Part shown: piece by piece, positions 1 through 5,415 of the stretch
Layout of the letters: the number at the start of each line of letters is the position of its first letter
How positions within the stretch are numbered: position 1 is the first letter of the stretch
NCBI GenBank assembly: GCA_964551215.1
Contig: CAZKBV010000082.1
Location: 1-6,425 of the forward strand
Reading direction: 5' to 3'
DNA: 6,425 nt
DNA from: JAFLUQ01 sp964551215
GTDB taxonomy: Bacteria; Bacillota; Clostridia; UMGS1883
Made by a program: the position numbers and the translations under genes
Notes under the pieces: generated by a model
What the model was told of the DNA's origin: nothing
Seen by the model: only the letters and a program-made list of their open reading frames with translations
Database searches by the model: none

Positions 1-21
1 GACATCTGCGCTTAGGTTATA
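1..21 (-). repeat. Inverted partial copy of the right-end structured RNA
   Basis: The first 21 bases are the exact reverse complement of positions 6373-6393, the 3' arm and flank of the palindromic hairpin inside the candidate ncRNA at the right end. The match stops at position 22 (G, where A would continue it) and is cut by the window edge on the other side, so its true length may be greater. Read on the minus strand, it would be the second half of the hairpin plus AGATGTC, running out of the window. It is either a second, partial copy of the RNA element in opposite orientation or an assembly effect caused by the palindrome. Confidence 0.85.
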
Positions 22-182
22 GAAATGGTTTTTATTCTGCAAAAAATTGATTACGCAAACATCTAAACATCATACGTAAATATTGTCGGGGTGGATGTTA
101 TTCGCCCGCTAACAAAAATAAAAACACGCGAAAAACGGATAAACGATATTTTTGCTGCGGGCGCTAAAAAAACAATCTAAAT
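22..182. other. Non-coding AT-rich gap downstream of rsmI
   Basis: No plausible gene lies here. It holds the 3' flank of the rsmI transcript, read on the minus strand. A T-run lies at 165-171 (T on the minus strand) just after the rsmI stop, but it lacks a good preceding stem. A 7-bp inverted repeat, CGCCCGC (103-109) with GCGGGCG (157-163), has a 47-nt AT-rich loop and could form a weak 3'-end structure. No canonical intrinsic terminator for rsmI is evident. Confidence 0.5.
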
Positions 183-1022
183 TCAGCGCTTTATTTCATT
201 ATAAACGTCCCGCTTGCTGACGCCCCTGTCGTTTGCCGCCGCTTTTATGGCCTCCTTTTCGGTGAGGCCTTTATTCATGTAAAGCCGCACGTGTTCCAAG
301 GCCGAAAGCTTCGCCCATCCGGCCTCTTCCTCGGCCTTTTCCTCGGCGGGGCTTTTCCCCTCCACCACAAGGACAAATTCCCCCCTCGGAGGCGTTTTTG
401 TGTAGCGCGCAAGAGCGGACTGCAAATCGGCGCGGTATATTTCCTCGTGTATCTTTGTCATCTCACGGCAGACGGAAATTCTTCTGTTTCCGAAATATTT
501 CAGCATATCCGCAAGGGTATTTACCAGCTTATGGGGAGCCTCGTAAAAAATCATGGTGCGTTTTTCGTTTTTCAGCTCCTCCAGCATTTCCGCCCGTCCC
601 CGCTTGTTCACCGTAAGGAACCCCTCAAAGGTAAACCTGCCCGTAGGCAGTCCGCTGGAAATAAGGGCGTTTATTCCGGCCACGGCTCCCGGTATAGGCA
701 CAACCTCAATTCCGTTTTCCGCGCAAAGAACCACAAGATCCTCCCCCGGGTCGCTGATGGCCGGAGTTCCGGCGTCGCTGATAAGCGCGATGTTTTCCCC
801 CGCTTTAAGCCTTTTTATAAGCATTTCTCCCTTTTCGCGGCGGTTGTGCTCAAAATAACTGGTCAGGGGCTTTTCTATTCCCAGATGATTCAAAAGGCCC
901 AAGCTGCGGCGGGTATCCTCGGCGGCAATCAGATCCACCGACTTCAGCACCTCCACGCATCGGTATGTTATGTCCCCCAAGTTCCCGATCGGCGTAGCGC
1001 ACAAATACAGTTTCCCGTTCAT
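183..1022 (-). CDS. rsmI: 16S rRNA (cytidine1402-2'-O)-methyltransferase RsmI
   Basis: RsmI uses S-adenosylmethionine to methylate the ribose of C1402 in the decoding centre of 16S rRNA; RsmH modifies the base of the same nucleotide. It belongs to the tetrapyrrole-methylase fold family (old names YraL, YabC). The 279-residue protein shows the family motifs in order: PIGNLGD (11-17), AEDTR (34-38), SDAGTPAISDPG (82-93), GLPTGRFTFEGFL (124-136), FYEAPHKL (159-166), CREMTK (185-190) and GEFVLVVEG (214-222). A short C-terminal helical segment ends in SKRDVYNE. Length is close to the usual 280-290. A GTG at 1025 is an alternative start. I prefer ATG at 1022, which forms TGATG with the upstream methyltransferase stop and lies 9 nt after a GGAGGG site. 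The gene is translationally coupled to its upstream neighbour. Identification is secure. Confidence 0.96.
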   Translation of the reverse strand: MNGKLYLCATPIGNLGDITYRCVEVLKSVDLIAAEDTRRSLGLLNHLGIEKPLTSYFEHNRREKGEMLIKRLKAGENIALISDAGTPAISDPGEDLVVLCAENGIEVVPIPGAVAGINALISSGLPTGRFTFEGFLTVNKRGRAEMLEELKNEKRTMIFYEAPHKLVNTLADMLKYFGNRRISVCREMTKIHEEIYRADLQSALARYTKTPPRGEFVLVVEGKSPAEEKAEEEAGWAKLSALEHVRLYMNKGLTEKEAIKAAANDRGVSKRDVYNEIKR

Positions 1023-1747
1023 CACACAATTCCCTCCGTTACGCTTTGCAGATAATTTCCGTCGTTGTCGTACATAAACACGGGCTTTTCAAGCTTAAGC
1101 TGAGGCCTTCCCCCCAAAAGTCCTTCTATCAATATTAAATTCGCCCCTCTGTCGATTTTTGGATATACCACCGCCATGCGCTTTGGTTCGATTTTGTATT
1201 TCCGAAGGGCGGAAATCACGTCGCAGAGCCTGTCGGCCCGATGAACCATATACAGCTTTCCGCCGGACCGGAGACATAGGGCGGCGGCCTTTACCGTGTC
1301 GTCTAAGGTACACATTATTTCGTGGCGGCTTATCGCCAAATCGTTCTTGGGATTTACCAGTCCCCCGCCGCTGTTCATGTACGGCGGATTGCAGGTCACA
1401 AAATCGAAGCTTCGGCGGGGGAAAAGCTCCGCGATGTTTTTTAAATCGCCGTTTACTATCTTTATTTTATCGCTCAGGCCGTTAAGCGCCATTGTGCGCC
1501 TTGCCATATCCGCCACATGAGGCAGTATTTCCAGCGCGTATATTTCCTCCGGAGCAAAAAGGGCGTATGTAAGCAAAGGGATAATTCCCGTTCCGGTGCA
1601 TAAATCTATACCGCGGCTGCCCCTTTTCACCTTTGCGAATTTTGCCAAAAGCACCGCGTCGCTGCCGAAGCAGAATCCGTCCTTGTTTTGTATAATCTTA
1701 TATCCGTTTATGCCTAAATCCTCCGTTTTTTCCAAAGAAGGGTCCAT
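1022..1747 (-). CDS. TrmN6/YabB-like tRNA1(Val) (adenine37-N6)-methyltransferase family protein
   Basis: This is a class I SAM-dependent N6-adenine methyltransferase of 241 residues. The SAM-binding motif I is DLCTGTG (48-54), the acidic end of strand 2 is ALE (71-73), and the catalytic motif IV is NPPY (120-123), typical of enzymes methylating an exocyclic amino group of adenine. The N-terminal region with FCFGSDAVLLAKF (25-37) matches the YfiC/TrmN6 and Bacillus YabB group. E. coli TrmN6 modifies A37 of tRNA-Val; the exact target in Firmicutes is less certain, so this one is inferred. The ATG at 1747 has an AGGGGAG site 8 nt upstream (1756-1762). It shares TGATG with rsmI, the same order as yabB and rsmI (yabC) in Bacillus, but without the GIY-YIG gene yazA between them. 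It follows the lipoprotein gene by 54 bp with no clear terminator, so the three may be cotranscribed. Confidence 0.88.
   Translation of the reverse strand: MDPSLEKTEDLGINGYKIIQNKDGFCFGSDAVLLAKFAKVKRGSRGIDLCTGTGIIPLLTYALFAPEEIYALEILPHVADMARRTMALNGLSDKIKIVNGDLKNIAELFPRRSFDFVTCNPPYMNSGGGLVNPKNDLAISRHEIMCTLDDTVKAAALCLRSGGKLYMVHRADRLCDVISALRKYKIEPKRMAVVYPKIDRGANLILIEGLLGGRPQLKLEKPVFMYDNDGNYLQSVTEGIV
1032..1037 (-). promoter_or_regulatory. Ribosome binding site of rsmI
   Basis: GGAGGG on the minus strand lies inside the last codons of the upstream methyltransferase gene. Spacing is 9 nt to ATG (1022) and 6 nt to the alternative GTG (1025). It shows that rsmI has its own initiation signal even though it overlaps the upstream stop codon. 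Confidence 0.75.
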
Positions 1748-1770
1748 GCCTTTTTCTCCCCTCGGTTTTA

Positions 1771-1792
1771 TTTAAAGCGGCGCCGATTTAAA
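1771..1792. repeat. 22-bp near-palindrome between the lipoprotein and methyltransferase genes
   Basis: TTTAAA, then a GC-rich self-complementary core (GCGGCGCCG), then TTTAAA again forms an inverted repeat with one mismatched pair. It fills about half of the 54-bp gap. No T-run follows on the minus strand, so it is not a canonical terminator. It could be an attenuating or mRNA-stabilising hairpin, or an operator. Confidence 0.5.
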
Positions 1793-1801
1793 TTGCCCGG
1801 C

Positions 1802-2272
1802 CTAATTTTGCGTAACCTCCGTTACGCTTAACGGCAGCAAATATTCGTTTTCCCCGCCGTCCGCATCGGTCGTCTTTAGCTCAAAATAAAGATTGTTTTT
1901 AATCTCATCGGCCTCCGCCGCCGAAATAATTTCCCCGGATATTTTTCCGGTTTCCCCCGCGAGGCTTACCGCCATGCCCGTCTCGTCCGCCGCGCCGCCG
2001 GAAAGGAGAACCTTTTTATCGTTGCCGTTTTGGATATAGAATGTCGTTGAATAACCGGTAACCTCCGGCAAATCTCCCTCCAGCCTTCCGCCGTAAAATA
2101 TGTCTCCGCCGGAAGACAAAACAATTACTCCGTTTGAAATTGAAAACATCTGATTTTCTCCGCTGAAGGAATACACGGCAAGCTGTTCTTCCTCCGCCGG
2201 TTTTTTCCCGCAGCCCGAAAACAAAGCAAAGCACGTTAAAACGGAAAACAATACCGCCAACGATTTTTTCAT
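1802..2272 (-). CDS. Putative lipoprotein of unknown function
   Basis: I do not recognise the family of this 156-residue protein. It has a clear type II signal peptide: KK at residues 2-3, a hydrophobic stretch at about 4-19, and a lipobox ending in FSGC with Cys21 as the predicted lipidated residue. After the cysteine comes a charged linker (GKKPAEEEQ), then a mature domain of about 125 residues rich in G, S, E and beta-type segments, ending in LPLSVTEVTQN. No catalytic motif is visible. It should sit on the outer face of the cytoplasmic membrane. The start is supported by AGGGAG (2282-2287), 9 nt upstream. It lies downstream of ferredoxin and 54 bp upstream of the methyltransferase gene on the same strand. 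I see no convincing promoter of its own, so it may be read through from the ferredoxin promoter. Confidence 0.8.
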   Translation of the reverse strand: MKKSLAVLFSVLTCFALFSGCGKKPAEEEQLAVYSFSGENQMFSISNGVIVLSSGGDIFYGGRLEGDLPEVTGYSTTFYIQNGNDKKVLLSGGAADETGMAVSLAGETGKISGEIISAAEADEIKNNLYFELKTTDADGGENEYLLPLSVTEVTQN

Positions 2273-2291
2273 GGATTTTCTCTCCCTAAAT

Positions 2292-2327
2292 TTATTTTTT
2301 CGCGGACGCTTTCTGGCTTTTTCTCAT
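2292..2327 (-). CDS. Possible 11-residue leader peptide upstream of the lipoprotein gene
   Basis: This is a tiny reading frame, MRKSQKASAKK, with a TAA stop. AAAGGA lies 9 nt before its ATG, and its stop is 19 nt before the lipoprotein start. It is lysine-rich (4 of 11 residues) and lies between the hairpin at 2350-2386 and the lipoprotein ribosome binding site. It could be a leader peptide or coupling frame, or chance: in A-rich DNA, lysine-rich short frames arise easily. Confidence 0.2.
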   Translation of the reverse strand: MRKSQKASAKK

Positions 2328-2349
2328 AGCCTTTTTTCCTTTAAGCACA

Positions 2350-2386
2350 GTATTAAACGGGGCCGCCGGACGGTCCCGTTTAATAC
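2350..2386. repeat. Long stem-loop after the ferredoxin gene
   Basis: Twelve bases at 2350-2361 (GTATTAAACGGG) pair perfectly with 2375-2386. After one mismatch the stem continues 3 bp around a 5-nt loop. It starts 15 bp after the ferredoxin stop, where a terminator is expected, but no T-run follows on the minus strand, so it is not a classical intrinsic terminator. A role as 3' mRNA stabiliser, or partial termination before the lipoprotein gene, is inferred. Confidence 0.6.
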
Positions 2387-2400
2387 CTTTAAGTACGCAA

Positions 2401-2571
2401 TTATTCTGCGCTGGGAGCTCCAACGGGGCAGGTATCCGCACAAGCGCCGCACTCGATGCACTGAGAAGCGTCGATTTCATACTTGCCGTCGCCTTCACTG
2501 ATGCAGCCTACGGGACATCCGTCCGCGCAAGCGCCGCAGCTGATGCAGTCGTCACTGATTACGTATGCCAT
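2401..2571 (-). CDS. Clostridial-type 2[4Fe-4S] ferredoxin
   Basis: This 56-residue low-potential electron carrier matches the small clostridial ferredoxins in size and layout. It starts MAYVISDDC. It has two binding motifs: C9-x2-C12-x2-C15-x3-C19-P and C38-x2-C41-x2-C44-x3-C48-P. As in the family, the fourth cysteine of each motif ligates the other cluster. The C-terminus VGAPSAE also fits. Cys23 is an extra cysteine beyond the eight ligands. In the cytoplasm such proteins take electrons from pyruvate:ferredoxin oxidoreductase and pass them to hydrogenase, Rnf or similar partners; none is encoded here. A GAGGTG site lies just upstream of the ATG and a strong promoter sits at 2619-2646, so it is probably expressed highly as the first gene of its transcript. 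The repeated GCGGCGCTTG-type codons around each motif reflect the internal duplication of the family. Confidence 0.97.
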   Translation of the reverse strand: MAYVISDDCISCGACADGCPVGCISEGDGKYEIDASQCIECGACADTCPVGAPSAE

Positions 2572-2618
2572 TTATAAACACCTCGCTTTTATTTATTCAG
2601 GATCCTATCCTTGATTCT

Positions 2619-2646
2619 ATTGTATCATAAAAAAAGCAAATTTCAA
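2619..2646 (-). promoter_or_regulatory. Ferredoxin promoter
   Basis: On the minus strand, TTGAAA (2646-2641), a 16-nt spacer and TACAAT (2624-2619) form a near-consensus sigma-A promoter about 48 bp before the ferredoxin start. It is divergent from, and about 35 bp away from, the plus-strand promoter of the EIIC gene. Confidence 0.8.
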
Positions 2647-2680
2647 TAGTTTTTTTCATATTCTTTGTTAAAAATTTTTC

Positions 2681-2709
2681 TTGATTTTTTATGCTCCTGT
2701 CTGTATAAT
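2681..2709 (+). promoter_or_regulatory. Promoter of the EIIC-dus operon
   Basis: TTGATT (2681-2686), a 17-nt spacer and a perfect TATAAT (2704-2709) form a strong sigma-A type promoter. Transcription should start near 2716, leaving a leader of about 25 nt before the ATG at 2742. The ATG at 2712 would fall at or before the transcription start, so it cannot be the main start codon. Confidence 0.85.
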
Positions 2710-2725
2710 ATATGCAATACTTTTT

Positions 2726-2733
2726 AAGGGAGG
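2726..2733 (+). promoter_or_regulatory. Ribosome binding site setting the EIIC start
   Basis: AAGGGAGG lies 8 nt before the ATG at 2742. This, with the promoter position, places the true start ten codons inside the longest open frame. Confidence 0.88.
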
Positions 2734-2741
2734 AAAACCCC

Positions 2742-3818
2742 ATGTCAAAACCAAAAAAAGCCTCAAATCTCCTTTATCTGATTTTTATTGACGGACTGAG
2801 CGGAATGGCTCTCGGTCTTTTCGCGACCCTTATAGTGGGAACCATATTCGTTTCGCTCAGCTCCTATATTCCCGGCGTTATAGGGAATCTTCTGCTTGTG
2901 GTGGGAAAGACCGCCCAGCTTCTCACAGGCGCCGGAATAGGCTGCGGCGTTGCCATGAAGCTTAAACAAACCGCTCCTCTTGTTACAATCAGCGCCGCAA
3001 TATGCGGCTTGGCCGGAGCCTACGCCAAGGCCATCCTTGCCGGTACCTTTTTCGCCGAAGGCGCCTTTGCCATAACGCCTCCCGGCGAGCCTTTGGGCGC
3101 CTTTATCGCCGCCATTGCCGGAATCGGCATAGGCAAGCTTGTAAGCGGACGGACGAGCGTCGATATTCTTGTCACGCCCATCTGCTGCATAGTCGCGGGC
3201 TGCGCCGCCGGACTTATCGTAGGTCCCTACATCACCCGCTTCATGGGCTGGCTGGGCAGCCTTGTCAACTGGGGAACGATACAGCAGCCCGTTCTTATGG
3301 GGATTATCGTTTCCGTGCTTATGGGAATATTCCTTACCCTTCCCATTTCTTCCGCCGCCATCGGAGTTTCTCTCGGACTCAGCGGTCTTGCCGCCGGAGC
3401 CGCCACCGTGGGCTGCTGCGCCAACATGATAGGCTTTGCCGTTGCCGGCTATCGGGAAAACAAGGTGGGCGGTCTTATAGCTCAGGGGCTTGGCACAAGT
3501 ATGCTCCAGATTCCCAATATAATCCGCCATCCTCTTATATGGCTTCCCGCCATTGTCAGCAGCGCCGTCCTCGGGCCTGTGTCCACCGTGCTGTTTAAAA
3601 TGGAAAGCAACGCCGTAGGCAGCGGCATGGGTACCGCCGGACTTGTGGGCCCCATAATGGCCTACGACACTATGGCCGCCAACGGCAACGGAGGAATGGT
3701 GTTCGGCGTGATAATTCTTATGTACTTCGTTCTTCCGGCGATTATCAGTCTCGCCGTAAGCGAGCTGATGCGGAAAATGAAGTGGATAAAATTCGGCGAC
3801 ATGAAGCTTGACATATGA
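2742..3818 (+). CDS. PTS sugar transporter subunit IIC-like membrane protein (EIIC_2 type)
   Basis: This 358-residue, very hydrophobic, glycine- and alanine-rich membrane protein has about ten candidate membrane segments (roughly 10-37, 44-56, 60-74, 78-100, 117-134, 142-162, 184-206, 207-235, 262-285, 318-342). Its character, with LPISSAAIG (200-208), GVSLGLSGLAAGAATVGC (208-225) and GSGMGTAGLVGPI (293-305), matches the PTS_EIIC_2 family, annotated as phosphotransferase-system sugar permease. Classical EIIC proteins move a sugar across the membrane while EIIB phosphorylates it. No EIIA, EIIB or regulator gene is near, so the substrate and even PTS dependence are unknown. The start at 2742 is fixed by its ribosome binding site. 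The 3' end overlaps the dus gene at ATGA, implying translational coupling. The family call is by recall of sequence style, not a search. Confidence 0.8.
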   Translation: MSKPKKASNLLYLIFIDGLSGMALGLFATLIVGTIFVSLSSYIPGVIGNLLLVVGKTAQLLTGAGIGCGVAMKLKQTAPLVTISAAICGLAGAYAKAILAGTFFAEGAFAITPPGEPLGAFIAAIAGIGIGKLVSGRTSVDILVTPICCIVAGCAAGLIVGPYITRFMGWLGSLVNWGTIQQPVLMGIIVSVLMGIFLTLPISSAAIGVSLGLSGLAAGAATVGCCANMIGFAVAGYRENKVGGLIAQGLGTSMLQIPNIIRHPLIWLPAIVSSAVLGPVSTVLFKMESNAVGSGMGTAGLVGPIMAYDTMAANGNGGMVFGVIILMYFVLPAIISLAVSELMRKMKWIKFGDMKLDI

Positions 3819-4759
3819 AAATAGGAAACACAGAGCTTAAGAACGGCGTTATTCTGGCCCCTATGGCAGGCGTGGCGGATCTTCCCTTCAGAATTATCTG
3901 TCACGAAATGGGGGCGGAGCTTTCCTATACGGAAATGGTCAGCGCAAAAGCCATCAATTTTGACAACAAAAAAACCCTTGACCTTATGGAAAACGGCGGC
4001 CTTCCCACCGCGGTGCAGCTTTTCGGCGGCGATCCGCCTTCCGTTGCCGCCGCCGTGACGGAGGCTGAAAAGCACGGGCTTTTTATTGATTTGAACATGG
4101 GCTGTCCGGCTCCGAAAATAACGGGGAACGGAGAAGGCGCCGCCTTAATGAGGGATCTCGGTCGGGCAAAAGCCGTTATAGAAGCGGCGGTTTCCGCCGC
4201 AAAAAAGCCCGTAACCGTAAAAATGCGGCTGGGCTGGGACAGCGAGCATATAAACGCCCCCGCTCTCGCAAGAATCGCGCAGGACTGCGGCTGCGCCGCC
4301 GTGACCGTCCATGGCCGCACTCGGGAACAGTTTTATTCCGGCAGCTCAAACAGAGCCGCCCTCCGACGGGTAAGGGAAGCGGCGGACATTCCCTTCATCG
4401 CCAACGGCGACGTCTTTTCCGGCAGCGACGCCCTTTCCCTTTTGAATGAAACGGGAGCCGACGCCGTAATGATAGGTCGGGGGTGTCGGGGCAATCCGTG
4501 GATATTTCGGGACGCGGCGGCGGCAATTCGGGGGGACGATCCTCCGCTTGCGCCTTCCTCCGAGGAAAAAATCAATATGGCTCTGAGGCACATTGCCCTG
4601 ATAGTAAAATACAAGGGAGAAAAGCGGGGTATTCCCGAGGCTCGCAAGCATGCCGCATGGTACATTGCCGCCATTAAAGGGGCGGCGGCCTTGCGGGGCG
4701 AGATTTTTTCCGCGTTGACATATGAGGAAATGGCCGCCGTGCTGGAAAAAGCCCTGTAA
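3815..4759 (+). CDS. dusB: tRNA-dihydrouridine synthase, DusB type
   Basis: This FMN enzyme reduces uridine to dihydrouridine in the tRNA D-loop using NADPH. The 314-residue protein has the family order: LAPMAGVADLPFR (14-26), TEMVSAKA (39-46), QLFGGDP (68-74), DLNMGCPAPKI (92-102) with catalytic Cys97 as proton donor, VKMRLGWD (135-142) with Lys136, VTVHGRTREQFYSG (163-176) with His166, IANGDV (195-200) and MIGRGCRGNPWIF (219-231). The last two belong to the FMN-phosphate site of the TIM barrel. The C-terminal part (about 245-314) is the helical tRNA-binding domain. Length fits DusB (about 320). The ATG is inside the 3' end of the EIIC gene, and no good ribosome binding site precedes it, so translation probably depends on coupling. 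The gene ends at a strong terminator. Assignment to the B subgroup is by overall motif style. Confidence 0.94.
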   Translation: MKIGNTELKNGVILAPMAGVADLPFRIICHEMGAELSYTEMVSAKAINFDNKKTLDLMENGGLPTAVQLFGGDPPSVAAAVTEAEKHGLFIDLNMGCPAPKITGNGEGAALMRDLGRAKAVIEAAVSAAKKPVTVKMRLGWDSEHINAPALARIAQDCGCAAVTVHGRTREQFYSGSSNRAALRRVREAADIPFIANGDVFSGSDALSLLNETGADAVMIGRGCRGNPWIFRDAAAAIRGDDPPLAPSSEEKINMALRHIALIVKYKGEKRGIPEARKHAAWYIAAIKGAAALRGEIFSALTYEEMAAVLEKAL

Positions 4760-4820
4760 AGTCTTTTCACCGGCGGGAATGTAAGAATTTCAAAGAAATA
4801 TAAAGCTTTTTAAAGAAATA

Positions 4821-4858
4821 CCCTGATTTTGCCGTCAAAATCAGGGTTGCGCTTTTTT
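4821..4858 (+). terminator. Intrinsic terminator of the EIIC-dus operon
   Basis: CCCTGATTTTG (4821-4831) pairs perfectly with CAAAATCAGGG (4836-4846) around a 4-nt loop (CCGT). It is followed by TTGCGC and then TTTTTT. The 11-bp stem plus T-tract is a classic Rho-independent terminator 61 bp after the dus stop. Its tail contains the -35 box of the tRNA promoter. Confidence 0.88.
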
Positions 4859-4875
4859 CGGAACCATTGTATAAT
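4847..4875 (+). promoter_or_regulatory. Promoter of the tRNA-Thr gene
   Basis: TTGCGC (4847-4852), a 17-nt spacer and a perfect TATAAT (4870-4875) form a sigma-A promoter. Transcription would start near 4882, 13 bp before the mature tRNA. The -35 lies between the hairpin and the T-run of the preceding terminator. No separate strong promoter is seen for tRNA-Tyr, so both tRNAs may be on this transcript. Confidence 0.75.
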
Positions 4876-4894
4876 GATTCAGTCATTTCGGCTT

Positions 4895-4970
4895 GCCGGT
4901 GTAGCTCAATCGGTAGAGCAGCTGATTTGTAATCAGCAGGTCGTAGGTTCGAGTCCTATCACCGGCTCCA
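4895..4970 (+). tRNA. tRNA-Thr, anticodon TGT
   Basis: This 76-nt cloverleaf has an encoded CCA. The acceptor GCCGGTG (4895-4901) pairs with CACCGGC (4960-4966), discriminator T4967, CCA 4968-4970. The D stem is GCTC/GAGC. The anticodon stem GCTGA/TCAGC encloses TTTGTAA with TGT at 4928-4930. The T arm is GTAGG-TTCGAGT-CCTAT. TGT reads ACA and related threonine codons. All stems pair fully. Confidence 0.97.
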
Positions 4971-5128
4971 GCACGCCCGAAGATGTATTTTTCGCAGTGA
5001 AATAAATCCTGCGGCGCGTGAGATATTCGCTATTGCAAACGCGGCATTATTTCATATTTGATTTCATATTTGCGGAAAAACAAATATTTCACAGAGTAAT
5101 TAAGGCGGACAAGTGGACAATTTAATAC
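4971..5128 (+). other. Spacer between the two tRNA genes, with a 12-bp tandem repeat
   Basis: This 158-bp gap is non-coding and AT-rich in its right half. It holds two exact adjacent copies of ATTTCATATTTG (5049-5060, 5061-5072). The second copy forms a 7-bp inverted repeat with CAAATAT (5081-5087). A weak promoter-like pair, TTGATT (5058-5063) with AAATAT (5082-5087), 18-nt spacer, overlaps the repeat. No intrinsic terminator is visible after tRNA-Thr, so cotranscription of both tRNAs is plausible. Confidence 0.6.
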
Positions 5129-5213
5129 GGAGGAGTTCCCGAGCGGCCAAAGGGGGCAGACTGTAAATCTGTTGTCACTGACTTCGGTGGTCCGAATCCA
5201 CCCTCCTCCACCA
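5129..5213 (+). tRNA. tRNA-Tyr, anticodon GTA
   Basis: This 85-nt class II tRNA has a long variable arm and encoded CCA. The acceptor GGAGGAG (5129-5135) pairs with CTCCTCC (5203-5209), discriminator A5210, CCA 5211-5213. The anticodon stem GCAGA/TCTGT encloses CTGTAAA, with GTA at 5162-5164. The variable arm lies between this stem and the T stem GGTGG/CCACC. The T loop reads TCCGAAT: position 55, almost always T (pseudouridine), is C here. All stems are otherwise intact. Confidence 0.96.
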
Positions 5214-5215
5214 AA

Positions 5216-5246
5216 CGGAACGAGCTGTGCTTCGTTCCGATTTTTG
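5216..5246 (+). terminator. Intrinsic terminator of the tRNA-Tyr transcript
   Basis: CGGAACGA (5216-5223) pairs with TCGTTCCG (5232-5239), with GC/GC pairing possible inside the loop. ATTTTTG follows directly. It starts 3 bp after the CCA end of tRNA-Tyr. Confidence 0.8.
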
Positions 5247-5379
5247 TATGGGCAAAGCTTCCGCCCGCAGACCGCTGACAAGCCCTGTATATCGAGGTTA
5301 AGCCCGAAAGGGAGTTCTCCTTCGATAAAAGGCATAAAATACGGCGACAGAGCGGCGGATTTTATCCCTTAATTGAATA
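5247..5379 (+). other. Gene-free segment with foldable inverted repeats
   Basis: I see no supportable gene. Several pairings nest: TATCGAGG (5290-5297) with CCTTCGATA (5319-5327, one bulged T) encloses CCC-GAAA-GGG, a hairpin with a GNRA tetraloop (5303-5312). Outside it, TCCGCC(C)GC (5260-5268) can pair with GCGGCGGA (5352-5359). No promoter is evident, and the segment follows the tRNA-Tyr terminator. It may be a degenerate structured RNA, part of the repeat mosaic to its right, or chance folding. Confidence 0.3.
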
Positions 5380-5415
5380 GAAATATCATTTTTACCGCGG
5401 TAAAAATGATATTTC
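5380..5415. repeat. Perfect 36-bp palindrome
   Basis: Eighteen bases beginning GAAATATCATTTTTACCG are followed with no spacer by their exact reverse complement, meeting at CCGCGG. No T-run follows in either direction, and there is no coding context. It resembles the core of a REP- or MITE-type intergenic element. It lies between convergent transcripts (tRNA-Tyr, plus; ferritin, minus), so it could also form a bidirectional 3' hairpin. Confidence 0.9.

Noticed and set aside
291..1055. Long plus-strand open frame (254 codons) opposite rsmI
   Set aside because: It is fully antisense to rsmI, whose family motifs are unmistakable. It has no ribosome binding site, and its composition is arginine- and histidine-rich as expected of a shadow frame.
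2712..2741. Upstream in-frame ATG for the EIIC gene
   Set aside because: It lies only 2 bp after the -10 box, at or before the transcription start, and the strong AAGGGAGG site serves the ATG at 2742.
2763..3530. Minus-strand open frame (255 codons) opposite the EIIC gene
   Set aside because: It is antisense to a clear membrane protein. The translation is highly charged with G/K/A repeats and matches no family I know. It has no start signal.
5030..5335. Minus-strand frame containing GGGGWIRTTEVSDNRF
   Set aside because: This peptide is the well-known false protein obtained by translating the antisense strand of a tRNA gene; it covers tRNA-Tyr exactly. The flanking part has no ribosome binding site.
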